A stretch of DNA of 8,684 bases from DATAEK01 sp036258055 (GCA_036258055.1 DATAEK010000124.1:1-8684); one strand, 5' to 3'; positions 1 through 7,254 are shown, counted from the first letter of the stretch. The notes: generated by a model not told the origin, from the letters alone. Made by a program: numbers and translations.

Positions 1-1
1 G

Positions 2-565
2 GGCGAGCGGATGCCGGTCAACGTGCACGTCATCGACCATCCCGATGCGCGCGTGCTGGTGGACACCGGCATGACGGAGCTGCATCCGGCGGTGGCCGAC
101 CTCGATCCCCGCCTCCTTCCATTGAGCAAGCAGGACTTCGACCTCGCCGCCGTCGACATCGTCATCAACACGCACCTGCACTTCGACCACTGCGGCGGCA
201 ACCACCTCTTCGCCGGCAAGCCGATCTACGTCCAGCGTCGGGAGCTCGAGGACGCGCGCACGGAGGACGACTACACCATTCGCGAGTGGGTCGAGGCGCC
301 TGGCGTGCGGTACGTGCCGGTCGACGGCGAGCACGAGCTGCTTCCCGGGCTCCGGCTCCTCCCGGCGCCGGGCCATACACGCGGCATGCAGGTGGTCGTC
401 GTCGAGACAGGCGGGCGTCCGGTCGTCGTCGGCGGCGACGTGGCGGTCTGGTTCGGCGAGCTCGACGAGCCGCACACCGAAGGCCAGCTGCGAGTGCGCG
501 CGCTCGACCCCGCGCTGGTCTGGCTCGCGCACGCGCACGAGCCGTGGCGACCCCGCACCGTGTAA
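2..565 (+). CDS. MBL-fold metallo-hydrolase, lactonase-like, 5' partial
   Basis: This is a zinc-dependent hydrolase of the metallo-beta-lactamase superfamily, probably of the group that includes N-acyl-homoserine lactonases; the substrate cannot be told from sequence. Counting from the ATG at 11, the metal-binding signature is complete in the visible part: HLHFDH at residues 55-60 (His55, His57, Asp59, His60), His122 in PGHTRG, Asp143 in GGDVA and a late histidine in the AHAHEPW stretch (173-175). The frame is open leftwards to the window edge. The residues just after the ATG (PVNVHVIDHPDARVLVDTG) match the strand-turn that lies well inside such proteins, not their N-terminus, so the true start is probably outside the window and the ATG at 11 is internal. 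The visible part is 184 residues; whole family members are usually about 250-280. The gene ends with TAA and converges on the reductase gene with 90 bp between. No signal peptide can be judged. Confidence 0.85.
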   Translation, partial: GERMPVNVHVIDHPDARVLVDTGMTELHPAVADLDPRLLPLSKQDFDLAAVDIVINTHLHFDHCGGNHLFAGKPIYVQRRELEDARTEDDYTIREWVEAPGVRYVPVDGEHELLPGLRLLPAPGHTRGMQVVVVETGGRPVVVGGDVAVWFGELDEPHTEGQLRVRALDPALVWLAHAHEPWRPRTV

Positions 566-655
566 CACAACGTTGTCACCTTCGCAGCGGCGCGTTACGG
601 CGGAAGCTGTCGAGCAGGTCAATGTTCCCGAGATCTGGTGTGATCCGACGGGTTA

Positions 656-1537
656 TTAGGCGAGCGCGAGATTCAGGTTCTCGATGGCTTCGTCAATTTC
701 GGCTGGGCTCTTGTAGCCCACCGTGACGCAATCGACACCCGCGTCGCGAAATGCGAACCTCATCGCCTTCCGACGGTCCTCGCGATCGAAGGTGCCTTCA
801 CCCGCGAGCTTCATGGAGATGACGCCCAAGCCTTCCTTGCGGACCTCCTGGACGCGGCTGACGACTTCCGGGACATTGCCTGGGCCCTGCGTCGCGTAAT
901 CTTCGGCGTCCATGCTCTTGCCCGTGTGGTTCATGCGAATCATCGCGACGTCGAGCCACTTGTTTCCGGGAACCCGACGCAGGGCCGGCAGTCCGTGCAC
1001 CGAGGCACCATGGCTGAGCACGACTTTCCGTGACTGCACCTCGAGGATCGCATCCTGCCAGCGCGCCGTGTCGGCCGGCCATGTCGCCGTGTGCTGCCAG
1101 TGGAGCAGCATGATGTCGAAGTATTCCGTGTTTGCGAGGCGGCGGAGCTCGTCGAACTTCTGCTGCGGGTCGACACCGTCGCGGGTCGTCACCTTCGACA
1201 TCAGTTGGTAGCTGTCACGCGGAATGCCTTTCAAGGCGATGCCCAGCATCCTGTGCATCTCGCCGTACGATTCAGCCGTCTCGAAGAAGCGGATGCCGCG
1301 ATCGTACGCATGGCGCACCAGCCGCGTGAAACCGTCCTGCCCGAGCTCGCGCTGCACCTGGCCACTGAAGCTGCCCGTGCCGAACGCGAGCCGGGTGACG
1401 TTCACGCCGGACCGACCGAGCGTGACCACGTCGGTCGCACTCCCTCGCTGGACGCTGAGGGAAAAGGCTCCGGAGACCGTCAGCGTTCCCGCGGCGAGTC
1501 CGGTCTTCAGGAATTCGCGTCGAGTGAAATGCGCCAT
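656..1537 (-). CDS. Tat-exported aldo/keto reductase
   Basis: An NAD(P)H-dependent aldo/keto reductase, 293 residues, predicted to be folded in the cytoplasm and exported by the Tat pathway. Residues 5-11 (TRREFLK) match the twin-arginine consensus, followed by a hydrophobic stretch (LAAGTLTVSGAFSLSV) and a likely cleavage region near residue 34. The TIM-barrel core follows. Catalytic-tetrad positions I can place are Tyr91 in FETAESYG, Lys115 in LMSKVTT and His146 in LLHWQ. The fourth residue, usually Asp in FDTAxxYG, is Glu86 here; this may be a subfamily trait. The C-terminal GVDCVTVGYKSPAEIDEAIENL matches the cofactor-binding end of the family. The ATG at 1537 is chosen because a GGAGG sits 6 nt upstream and the Tat signal starts there; the frame stays open to 1885 but that extension is the decayed cupin. 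The substrate is unknown. The gene is divergent from the TonB-dependent receptor. Confidence 0.88.
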   Translation of the reverse strand: MAHFTRREFLKTGLAAGTLTVSGAFSLSVQRGSATDVVTLGRSGVNVTRLAFGTGSFSGQVQRELGQDGFTRLVRHAYDRGIRFFETAESYGEMHRMLGIALKGIPRDSYQLMSKVTTRDGVDPQQKFDELRRLANTEYFDIMLLHWQHTATWPADTARWQDAILEVQSRKVVLSHGASVHGLPALRRVPGNKWLDVAMIRMNHTGKSMDAEDYATQGPGNVPEVVSRVQEVRKEGLGVISMKLAGEGTFDREDRRKAMRFAFRDAGVDCVTVGYKSPAEIDEAIENLNLALA

Positions 1538-1543
1538 TTTCGT

Positions 1544-1548
1544 CCTCC
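1544..1548 (-). promoter_or_regulatory. Shine-Dalgarno site of the aldo/keto reductase
   Basis: GGAGG on the minus strand, separated by 6 nt (ACGAAA) from the ATG at 1537. It fixes the start of the reductase against the longer open frame reaching 1885. Confidence 0.8.
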
Positions 1549-1642
1549 ACGTCCCGAATCGTCGGAATGGTATCAGAACCTCGGAGCGGCTCCCGATGGT
1601 GCAGGTGCCCGATCCAATCGTACGTTGGGGCAACCGGATCAT

Positions 1643-1789
1643 CCCTTGGTATAGCGTTTTGCCATCGAGCTTCTGGATCGCGATGTGGGTCATTGCCGTG
1701 GTTGGCGCCGCTTCATGCCAGTGCTTTTTCGACTGGGGGAAACGACAGGACATCCCCGGCCGGATTTCTTCGACGGGCCCGCCCCAGCG
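1643..1789 (-). pseudogene. Cupin-domain protein remnant
   Basis: The minus-strand frame upstream of the reductase contains a stretch that reads RWGGPVEEIRPG, then KHWHEAAPTTAMTHIAIQ, then LDGK. These words match the C-terminal half of the small single-domain cupins (about 130 residues), whose usual text is GGPVEEIRPGDVVWFPPGEKHWHGA..PTTAMTHIAIQE.LDGK. Between them the frame is wrong for about 10 codons. Adding one G to the G4 run at 1754-1757 and removing one A from the A5 run at 1725-1729 (plus-strand T5) restores PGDVLSFPPVEKHWH, so the piece carries a -1 and a compensating +1 change. The first metal-binding motif (HxH of motif 1) and the last 20 or so residues are absent, so it cannot fold as a cupin. 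Cupins of this type often neighbour aldo/keto reductases and carboxymuconolactone-decarboxylase-like genes, which suggests an eroded operon partner of the reductase (inference). This fills most of the 433-bp divergent intergenic region 1538-1970. Confidence 0.75.
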
Positions 1790-1957
1790 CTTCGGGCCGC
1801 CGCACTCGCATGCGGAACCAATCGATCGGCTCATTGCCTCGCCGGCACTCTTTCTCTTGAACGGGGACTGCAAGGGGTCTAGCATCGCGCTGATTCGTTC
1901 GCCCGTTCCGTCAGCGGCGGAGAACGAAGGCCGTCCTCCGTTGCAGGCGGGTTGCCC

Positions 1958-1964
1958 GAGGAGG
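1958..1964 (+). promoter_or_regulatory. Shine-Dalgarno site of the TonB-dependent receptor
   Basis: GAGGAGG with a 6-nt spacer to the ATG at 1971; a second GGAGG abuts the ATG and is too close to act. The site and the signal peptide beginning at 1971 decide the start, although the frame is open upstream to 1224. I see no clear -35/-10 pair in 1790-1957. Confidence 0.75.
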
Positions 1965-1970
1965 TGGAGG

Positions 1971-4900
1971 ATGTCCCGCTATTTGCCGGCGGCAGTGGTG
2001 TTGATTGCCCTCTCTGTCACCCCAGCATTTGCGCAACTCGATCGCGCGCAAATCACGGGCTTCGTGAAGGATCAAGGCGGCGGGGTCATCCCCGGAGCGA
2101 CCGTGACCGCTACTTTGCGGCGCACCGCCTTGAGACAAACGACGGTTACCGACGCAAACGGCTATTACGTGTTTCCGGCGCTGGCGCCTGGAATCTATGA
2201 GCTTGCTGTCGAGCTGCAGGGATTCAAGCGGTGGCTCAAAACGAATATCACGCTGGACGCCGCTTCGAACACGTCACTGGACGTCACGCTCGAAACAGGC
2301 ACCGTGTCCGAGAGTATTACCGTCATGGCGCAGGCGACGCCGCTCCAGACCGACGTCGCTATCAGGAAGACGATTGAAGCGAAAGACATCGAGCTGATGT
2401 CGCTCGGAGGCCGCAATCCGATCGGCGTCGTCAGTTTGAAAGCCGGCGTCATGGGCGGCAGCCTGAGCAACCGCGGCTTCGACGATCTGGGCAACGGCGG
2501 GTACAACATCAACGGCAGCCGCCCAGAAGAAAACACGATTGCCATCGACGGAGCCGTCGGCATCCGGACGCGCTCGAGCGGCAACATGGTCGGCATCCAG
2601 GACGTCGACGCCGTGCAGGAGGTGCAGGTCCTGACGGCGAATTACCTGCCGGAATTTGGTCGTGCGAGCGGCGGGCAGATCCGATTCGTGACCAAGGCTG
2701 GCAGCAATCGCTACAGCGGCAGCACGTCCTACTACTACCGAGACGATTCGCTGCAGGCAAACACCTGGACGCGCAACCGCAGCACCAATCCGCTGGAAAA
2801 CAGCGGAGCAGCGCCGTTCGACTACAAACAGTATGCGTACTCGGTTGGCGGTCCCGTCCCCGGCAGCGGGTTGCGTGACAGGTTGTTCTTTTTCGGCGCT
2901 CAGGAATGGGTCGACTACTTCGCGTACGAGACCAATACCGCGACCGTCCCGACCGAGGCGATGCGCCGCGGCGACTTCAGTGAACTGCTGAACCCGAACA
3001 ACGGATTCTTCTCCGGCGCGCGAACCATCACCGACCCGGTCACCGGTCAGCCGTTTCCGGGGAACATCATTCTGGAGGGTCGCCTTTCGCCAAACGGCGT
3101 GGCGCTGCTCAACGCGTATCCTCTCCCCACGCCAGGCTTCCGCCAAGGCACGGCCAATCTGATCCAATCCAGCGACAACCCGCGGAATCAGCGCAAGGAC
3201 ACGCTGCGGCTCGATTACCGTCTCTCGTCGTCGCAGCAGGTGACGTTCCGTTATTCCAAGTACAACTGGACGGCGGTGGATGCCTTCCGCGGCACATTCC
3301 CATTTGCCCGCACCGATTGGGACCGCCCGAACCAGACGCAAATCGTCGGGTGGACGAGCACGCTCAGCAACACACTACTGAATGAATTGACCTACTCGCA
3401 TTCGCTGGATCAGGTCTTCATCAACGTGTTCACCGAAACCGGTCTCTACCAGCGAAGCCGCACGGGCATCAACTACCCGTACGTGTTTCCGGGCAAAGAG
3501 ATTGAAGACAAGATTCCGACGGTTGCCATCACCGGCTTCAGTACGATCGACGGCGGCCCCTACCCATCTTCCTCGCAAGGTCCGATTCACGCGATCTCCG
3601 ACGTCCTGACCATGGTGAAGGGCAGGCACACACTCAAGGCCGGCGTATTCATCGAGTACTCGGGTGAAGACGACTTCGATCAAATCAACGTCAACGCCAT
3701 TCCCGGCGGCACCAACAACCAGAACGGCTCGTTCGAGTTCCTCGATGGCCGTCCGGGCGGGACCGGCCTCTCCGTCGCGAACGTCGCGCTCGGGCTGTTC
3801 AGCAACTACGCCGAGATTGGACAGCGGGCATTCACCAAATGGCGTTCGCTGGCGACTGATGTGTTCGTTCAGGATTCGTGGAAGCCGCGAAACAACCTGA
3901 CAATCGAGGGCGGTATACGGTGGGTGTTCTGGCCGCCGTGGTACTCGACGACCAATAACATCGCGAACTTTGATCCGCGGTTCTACGATCCCGCACGCGC
4001 CGCGATCATCAACCCGTCGACCGGCCGTCTCGTCGGAGGCGATCGCTACAACGGCATCGTGCTGCCTGGAGATGGGTTCGAAGGCGAAGGGAAAGATCTG
4101 GTCGTGGCGCAGGATCCGGCAGTCCTGGCCCTCTTCCGCGGCGAGCCTCGCGGCTTTTCAGAAATGCATTACAACGCGATCGAGCCGCGACTGGGGGTTG
4201 CCTACTCGGTGACCGAGAAGACGGTCGCGCGGGCGAGTGCCGGCGTGTTCCACAATCGCACCACGCTCAACGACTCAACGGTGCTCGGTGGAAATCCGCC
4301 GTTTCAGCCCATGGTCACCGTCTCCAACGGCGCTGTCGACAATCCGGGCGGCGCCGGTGGAGCCGCCGACTTGCCGTTCGGGAACACGGCCCAGGACGTT
4401 GTGTTCAAGCATCCGACGTCGTACATGTGGTCTGCCGGCGTCCAGCGCGAGGTTGGCTTCGGCGTCATCGTCGACGTGACCTACCTCGGGCGTCGCGGTG
4501 TGTATCTGCCGCGGGAACGAAACATCAACCAGCTCCTTCCCGGCACGATTCAGGCGAATCCGGGTGTCAATATCGCCGCCTTGCGACCGTATAAGGGGTA
4601 CGGCGCCATTCGCATATCGGAGAACGCCGGGCGCTCGCTGTACAACAGCCTGCAGATCAGCGCGGAGCGGCGCTACAGCAACGGCTTGAAGATCGGCGCG
4701 GCCTACACATTGGCAAAATCGGAGGACAACGGCAGCGACAAGCGAAACGTGGTGTGGAATACGTATGACGACTCAGGATTCTGGGGGCCGTCGAATTACG
4801 ATCGCCGGCACGTGTTCAATGTCGGCTACATTTACGATCTGCCCTTCTGGCGCGTTCAGGACACGCTACTGAAGAACCTGCTGGGTGGATGGCAAATCTC

Positions 4901-5393
4901 CGGCGCCACGTTCTTCCGCACCGGGACGCCGTTCTCCGTCCTGCGACCGAACGACATCGCCGGCGTCGGTGATGGCGCGTTCGGTCAGCCGTACAACCTC
5001 GTCGGCGATCCCAAGGTGGCTAATCCGAGCTTCTCAAACGGATCGGACAACAACTTCTGGTTCAACCCGGCGGCGTTCGAGGCGCCAGCGCCGGGCACGT
5101 TCGGAAATGCGCCACGCAATCTGCTCTACAACCCGGGGCAACAGCAGTGGGACATGGCCCTGTTCAAGACCTTTTCGCTGGGCGGCCTCAGAAAACTCCA
5201 GTTTCGTGCCGAGTTCTTCAACTTTCCGAACCACCCGAATCTGGGAGGCACCGGCGCTCAGCTCGGAGCACAATCGAACCAGCTGACCGGCAATCTCGGT
5301 TATGCCGATCCAACGAGCGGAACGTTCGGCCGGCTGACAACGAAGACGAACGATCGGCGCGACATTCAGCTGAGTCTCCGTTTCCAGTTTTGA
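1971..5393 (+). CDS. TonB-dependent receptor-like outer-membrane protein (Oar-like)
   Basis: A 1140-residue outer-membrane beta-barrel protein of the type abundant in Acidobacteriota, expected to import a large substrate (glycan, peptide or siderophore) with energy from TonB; the substrate is not deducible. Residues 1-21 form a Sec signal peptide ending AFA before Gln22. Residues about 27-120 are a carboxypeptidase-regulatory-like (Ig-fold) domain: ITGFVKDQGGGVIPGATV, TDANGYYVFPALAPGIYEL, then LDVTLETGTVSESITV. Residues about 122-250 are the plug, with NINGSRPEENTIAIDG at 179-194 and VQEVQVLTANYLPEFGRASG near 215-234. The remainder is the barrel, rich in aromatic and Asn residues, and it ends in RFQF, the terminal aromatic expected of an outer-membrane barrel. 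I see no SusD-like partner, TonB/ExbBD or sigma/anti-sigma gene beside it. The start is set by GAGGAGG and the signal peptide. It is transcribed divergently from the reductase; a strong hairpin lies 56 nt after the stop. Confidence 0.93.
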   Translation: MSRYLPAAVVLIALSVTPAFAQLDRAQITGFVKDQGGGVIPGATVTATLRRTALRQTTVTDANGYYVFPALAPGIYELAVELQGFKRWLKTNITLDAASNTSLDVTLETGTVSESITVMAQATPLQTDVAIRKTIEAKDIELMSLGGRNPIGVVSLKAGVMGGSLSNRGFDDLGNGGYNINGSRPEENTIAIDGAVGIRTRSSGNMVGIQDVDAVQEVQVLTANYLPEFGRASGGQIRFVTKAGSNRYSGSTSYYYRDDSLQANTWTRNRSTNPLENSGAAPFDYKQYAYSVGGPVPGSGLRDRLFFFGAQEWVDYFAYETNTATVPTEAMRRGDFSELLNPNNGFFSGARTITDPVTGQPFPGNIILEGRLSPNGVALLNAYPLPTPGFRQGTANLIQSSDNPRNQRKDTLRLDYRLSSSQQVTFRYSKYNWTAVDAFRGTFPFARTDWDRPNQTQIVGWTSTLSNTLLNELTYSHSLDQVFINVFTETGLYQRSRTGINYPYVFPGKEIEDKIPTVAITGFSTIDGGPYPSSSQGPIHAISDVLTMVKGRHTLKAGVFIEYSGEDDFDQINVNAIPGGTNNQNGSFEFLDGRPGGTGLSVANVALGLFSNYAEIGQRAFTKWRSLATDVFVQDSWKPRNNLTIEGGIRWVFWPPWYSTTNNIANFDPRFYDPARAAIINPSTGRLVGGDRYNGIVLPGDGFEGEGKDLVVAQDPAVLALFRGEPRGFSEMHYNAIEPRLGVAYSVTEKTVARASAGVFHNRTTLNDSTVLGGNPPFQPMVTVSNGAVDNPGGAGGAADLPFGNTAQDVVFKHPTSYMWSAGVQREVGFGVIVDVTYLGRRGVYLPRERNINQLLPGTIQANPGVNIAALRPYKGYGAIRISENAGRSLYNSLQISAERRYSNGLKIGAAYTLAKSEDNGSDKRNVVWNTYDDSGFWGPSNYDRRHVFNVGYIYDLPFWRVQDTLLKNLLGGWQISGATFFRTGTPFSVLRPNDIAGVGDGAFGQPYNLVGDPKVANPSFSNGSDNNFWFNPAAFEAPAPGTFGNAPRNLLYNPGQQQWDMALFKTFSLGGLRKLQFRAEFFNFPNHPNLGGTGAQLGAQSNQLTGNLGYADPTSGTFGRLTTKTNDRRDIQLSLRFQF

Positions 5394-5448
5394 GGATGAA
5401 CGAGCAGTTCGAGACGTAATCCTCGAGTAGCGCGAGCGAAGCATTCTC

Positions 5449-5486
5449 CGGTTGAGCAGCGCGACGATTGTTCGCGCTGCCAACCG
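5449..5486 (+). terminator. Strong hairpin after the receptor gene
   Basis: CGGTTG-A-GCAGCGCGA (5449-5464) pairs with TCGCGCTGC-CAACCG (5472-5486): 15 base pairs, one bulged A at 5455, 7-nt loop CGATTGT. It lies 56 nt beyond the receptor stop. There is no U-tract on either side, so it is not a classical intrinsic terminator; it may act as a non-canonical terminator or as a 3' mRNA-stabilising stem. The structure is plain in the sequence; the function is inferred. Confidence 0.5.
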
Positions 5487-5649
5487 AGGCCAGATTGCGG
5501 AGTCTGAGATCGTCGAAGATCGCTTCGGCCTCAGTCTTCGTCGTGATCTCGCGATTCGACCCGCCTCGCGCGCGAGCCTGAAAGACAAGCCGTACTATGA
5601 CGAGGTGATGCGCGAGCTAAGCGCAACCGGGAGACTTCAAGTCCGATAG
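5452..5649 (+). CDS. Doubtful small ORF of 65 codons
   Basis: An open frame starting at a TTG that lies inside the hairpin stem and ending at TAG 5649. I do not recognise it. The last third (SLKDKPYYDEVMRELSATGR) looks protein-like and its third positions are mostly G or C, but there is no ribosome binding site and the TTG start is within a 15-bp stem. It could be the tail of a decayed gene, since the first half reads as low-complexity Arg/Ala text. Treat as a weak call. Confidence 0.2.
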   Translation: MSSATIVRAANRGQIAESEIVEDRFGLSLRRDLAIRPASRASLKDKPYYDEVMRELSATGRLQVR

Positions 5650-5707
5650 CGCGGTAACCCGGCCTCCGCCGCCGTCGCCAAATAAGTTGCGAATTTGTCC
5701 TTAACAC

Positions 5708-5816
5708 GTAGCCAGACTTCGCTTGCCTTCGGCGAGCTTCGTCTAGGCCAGCTCCGCTGGCCATGTCCGAAGCGAGTCTCCCTCGGGCGAAGTCTGTCTC
5801 GCCGAAGCGAGGTCTG
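5708..5816. repeat. Compact palindromic intergenic repeat
   Basis: About 109 bp built of nested inverted repeats. GCTTGCC-TTC-GGCGAGC (5721-5737, one G:U pair) is one hairpin. GGCCAGC-TCC-GCTGGCC (5746-5762) is a perfect second. AGACTTCGC (5714-5722) is matched in inverse by GCGAAGTCT (5787-5795). The right end TCGCCGAAGCGAGGTCTG (5799-5816) is the inverse of 5713-5735 apart from one mismatch and a 5-nt loop-out. Two blocks, AGACTTCGCT and GCGAGCTTCGT, recur with almost the same spacing at 7950-7980. This is the form of a dispersed REP/MITE-like element; I believe similar text is common in Vicinamibacteria intergenic DNA but cannot verify that here. It ends about 45 bp before the DUF1697 start. 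Confidence 0.7.
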
Positions 5817-5861
5817 AGAAGGCAACAACGCGACGAGCCCGACCCGTGTCAGCATGACCAC

Positions 5862-6401
5862 ATGATCTACATCGCATTGCTGCGCGGAATAAATGTTGGC
5901 GGCAAGGGCATCATCAAGATGTCGACGCTCAAAGATTGTTTCGAGCAGGCCGGCATGACCAACGTCGCGACCTACATTCAGAGCGGGAATGTCACCTTCG
6001 AGACTGGGAAGCGCCCGGTTTCCAGCGTGACGACGAGGGTTGAACGAGCGATTGCCCAGGCCTTTGGCCAACCGCTGTCGGTCGTCGTGCAGTCAGCGGC
6101 GCAATTCGAACGGGTCGTCGCTGACGTTCCATTCAGCTGGCCGCGAGACACGCACCTGCGGCGCTACATCGCGTTCCTTCGTGCACCCGTCACGGCAGCG
6201 AAGGCGTTGAAAGCCGTTGACGCGCGCGAGAGCGTTGATATCGTCACGCCGGGTAGGCGCGTCCTCTACATGTCGACGCGTCTTGACGCCCTTGCAGGAA
6301 GTCGTCTGACGAAACTCGTCGGCACGCCGATTTACCAGAACATGACGATTCGCAATTACTCGACGTGCGTGAAGGTGCTCGCGCTCATCAGACAACGATG
6401 A
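5862..6401 (+). CDS. DUF1697 family protein
   Basis: A 179-residue cytoplasmic protein of the DUF1697 family (usual length about 180), whose biochemical role is not established. It shows the family's N-terminal signature IALLRGINVGG (residues 4-14), IKMSTLKDCFEQAG (18-31) and TYIQSGNVTF (37-46), and near the C-terminus the MTIRNYSTCVKVLAL form of the conserved TxRNxxTxxKL motif. The protein is thus complete at both ends. The ATG at 5862 is chosen because MIYIALLRG is the normal N-terminus; an in-frame ATG at 5763 lies inside the palindromic repeat and would add a meaningless repeat-derived leader. No good Shine-Dalgarno is visible before 5862, so translation may be leaderless or weak. It stands alone, with no same-strand partner within 800 bp. 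Confidence 0.88.
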   Translation: MIYIALLRGINVGGKGIIKMSTLKDCFEQAGMTNVATYIQSGNVTFETGKRPVSSVTTRVERAIAQAFGQPLSVVVQSAAQFERVVADVPFSWPRDTHLRRYIAFLRAPVTAAKALKAVDARESVDIVTPGRRVLYMSTRLDALAGSRLTKLVGTPIYQNMTIRNYSTCVKVLALIRQR

Positions 6402-7254
6402 CATGTGCCTCTTGGTCGCAGTGGCATTATCACCAAAGTCGCGAGCAGTAGAGCCGAGGACGCTGGCCGGCGATTTCGCTAGCGCCGCGTCGCCGCCAGC
6501 CAGTCGAGGACAACGGCCAGGGGCTGTTATCCTCGGTCTGAGGAACATGGGCGCCTTCGCATCCGGGCCCGCGACGTCGACGCTCGGTCAGATCCGCTTT
6601 GCGTGATTCTGCACGGGCATCAGGTCCGGCGTGCGGCCGGTGATCGAAAGGGGGCCGCGCGCGCATTTCACGATATCCTGATGCGCCGCCTCGCACTGCA
6701 GTGAGAGGGCCGCACGCGTGCGCTCTAGAGCCTCGAAATGCGCCGGCACCGGGTGCTGCTTTCGCCCGACTACCACCACCGGCCACCGGTGGATGTCGCG
6801 CAGCGGCCGATCCGAGATCAGTACAACCGCCGCCCCAATGAGGGGCAGCCAGGGCGGCCGACGATCACGTACGGACAGAACGCGCAGATTGGCCTGACCT
6901 TGTTCGAGCTCACCGAGCATGTCCGCGTACGGCGCACGGGCGTAGATCGTTATGTCCGTATCAGCGACCTGCCGCCGATGCGACGTTATGCGGCCCAGTC
7001 GCCCGGTGAGACCGATGAGACACGCGACATGCCGACGGGGCGACTTGTTGTAGTTTTCGCGAAGTTGCGACGAGACATGTCGACTGGCATGGGCTTCCTT
7101 CCTTTCACTTCCCGAACGTACACGCCACGGGCTGTTCTCCAAACTCTGGAGAGTATCGGCCACGCCGTGCCTGGGGGGCGAGGATCGCTCCCGAGCAGCA
7201 GGACATCAATTGGGGCGACGGCATTGTCGGCTCGGTAAAGGCGCCAATCGGGCC
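6402..7254. other. 853-bp region without a recognised gene
   Basis: Between the DUF1697 gene and the toxin-antitoxin operator I recognise no family on either strand. The part 6402-6587 shows no convincing frame. From about 6588 to 7000 a minus-strand frame (listed separately) has coding-like composition, while a plus-strand frame 6738-7238 shares the same codon phase and cannot be excluded. From about 7100 to 7254 I see nothing supportable. Confidence 0.5.
6588..7163 (-). CDS. Unrecognised possible CDS, start uncertain
   Basis: The frame is open for 191 codons. I do not recognise it. Over the last 50 codons (about 6588-6738), hand counts give roughly 80% G+C at third, 66% at first and 48% at second codon positions, the pattern expected of real coding in such a genome. 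The text there includes a hydrophobic run (WLPLIGAAVVLI), DRPLRDIHRWPVVVVG and a helical, charged tail. Further upstream the phase is ambiguous with the opposite strand, and the first 60 residues look like noise, so the true start is probably internal or lost. A 34-codon ORF in another frame (7090-6986) has a proper GGAAGG site 6 nt before its ATG and begins MPVDMSRRNFAK; one frameshift near 7000-7020 would join it to this frame. That would make a gene of about 165 codons, now broken or misread. No function is proposed. Confidence 0.3.
   Translation of the reverse strand: MADTLQSLENSPWRVRSGSERKEAHASRHVSSQLRENYNKSPRRHVACLIGLTGRLGRITSHRRQVADTDITIYARAPYADMLGELEQGQANLRVLSVRDRRPPWLPLIGAAVVLISDRPLRDIHRWPVVVVGRKQHPVPAHFEALERTRAALSLQCEAAHQDIVKCARGPLSITGRTPDLMPVQNHAKRI

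Noticed and set aside
567..576. Palindrome ACAACGTTGT between the two convergent genes at the left end
   Set aside because: Only 10 bp with no loop and no U-tract; too short to call a terminator or operator.
1538..1885. N-terminal extension of the reductase ORF
   Set aside because: The Tat signal and GGAGG fix the start at 1537; the upstream text is the cupin remnant.
1224..1970. In-frame upstream extension of the receptor ORF
   Set aside because: It overlaps the reductase on the other strand, has no family text, and the signal peptide plus Shine-Dalgarno place the start at 1971.
2274..3341. 355-codon antisense ORF within the receptor gene
   Set aside because: A shadow of high-GC codon bias; Arg/Val/Ala-rich with no domain, opposite a clearly real gene.
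5034..5588. Minus-strand ORF of 184 codons over the receptor 3' end
   Set aside because: Arg/Ser-rich antisense text without a ribosome binding site or any motif.
5763..5861. Upstream ATG for the DUF1697 gene
   Set aside because: The ATG belongs to the palindromic repeat and the added residues match nothing in the family.
6530..6544. Small hairpin TCCTC-GGTCT-GAGGA
   Set aside because: Only 5 bp and not placed after a gene; expected by chance.
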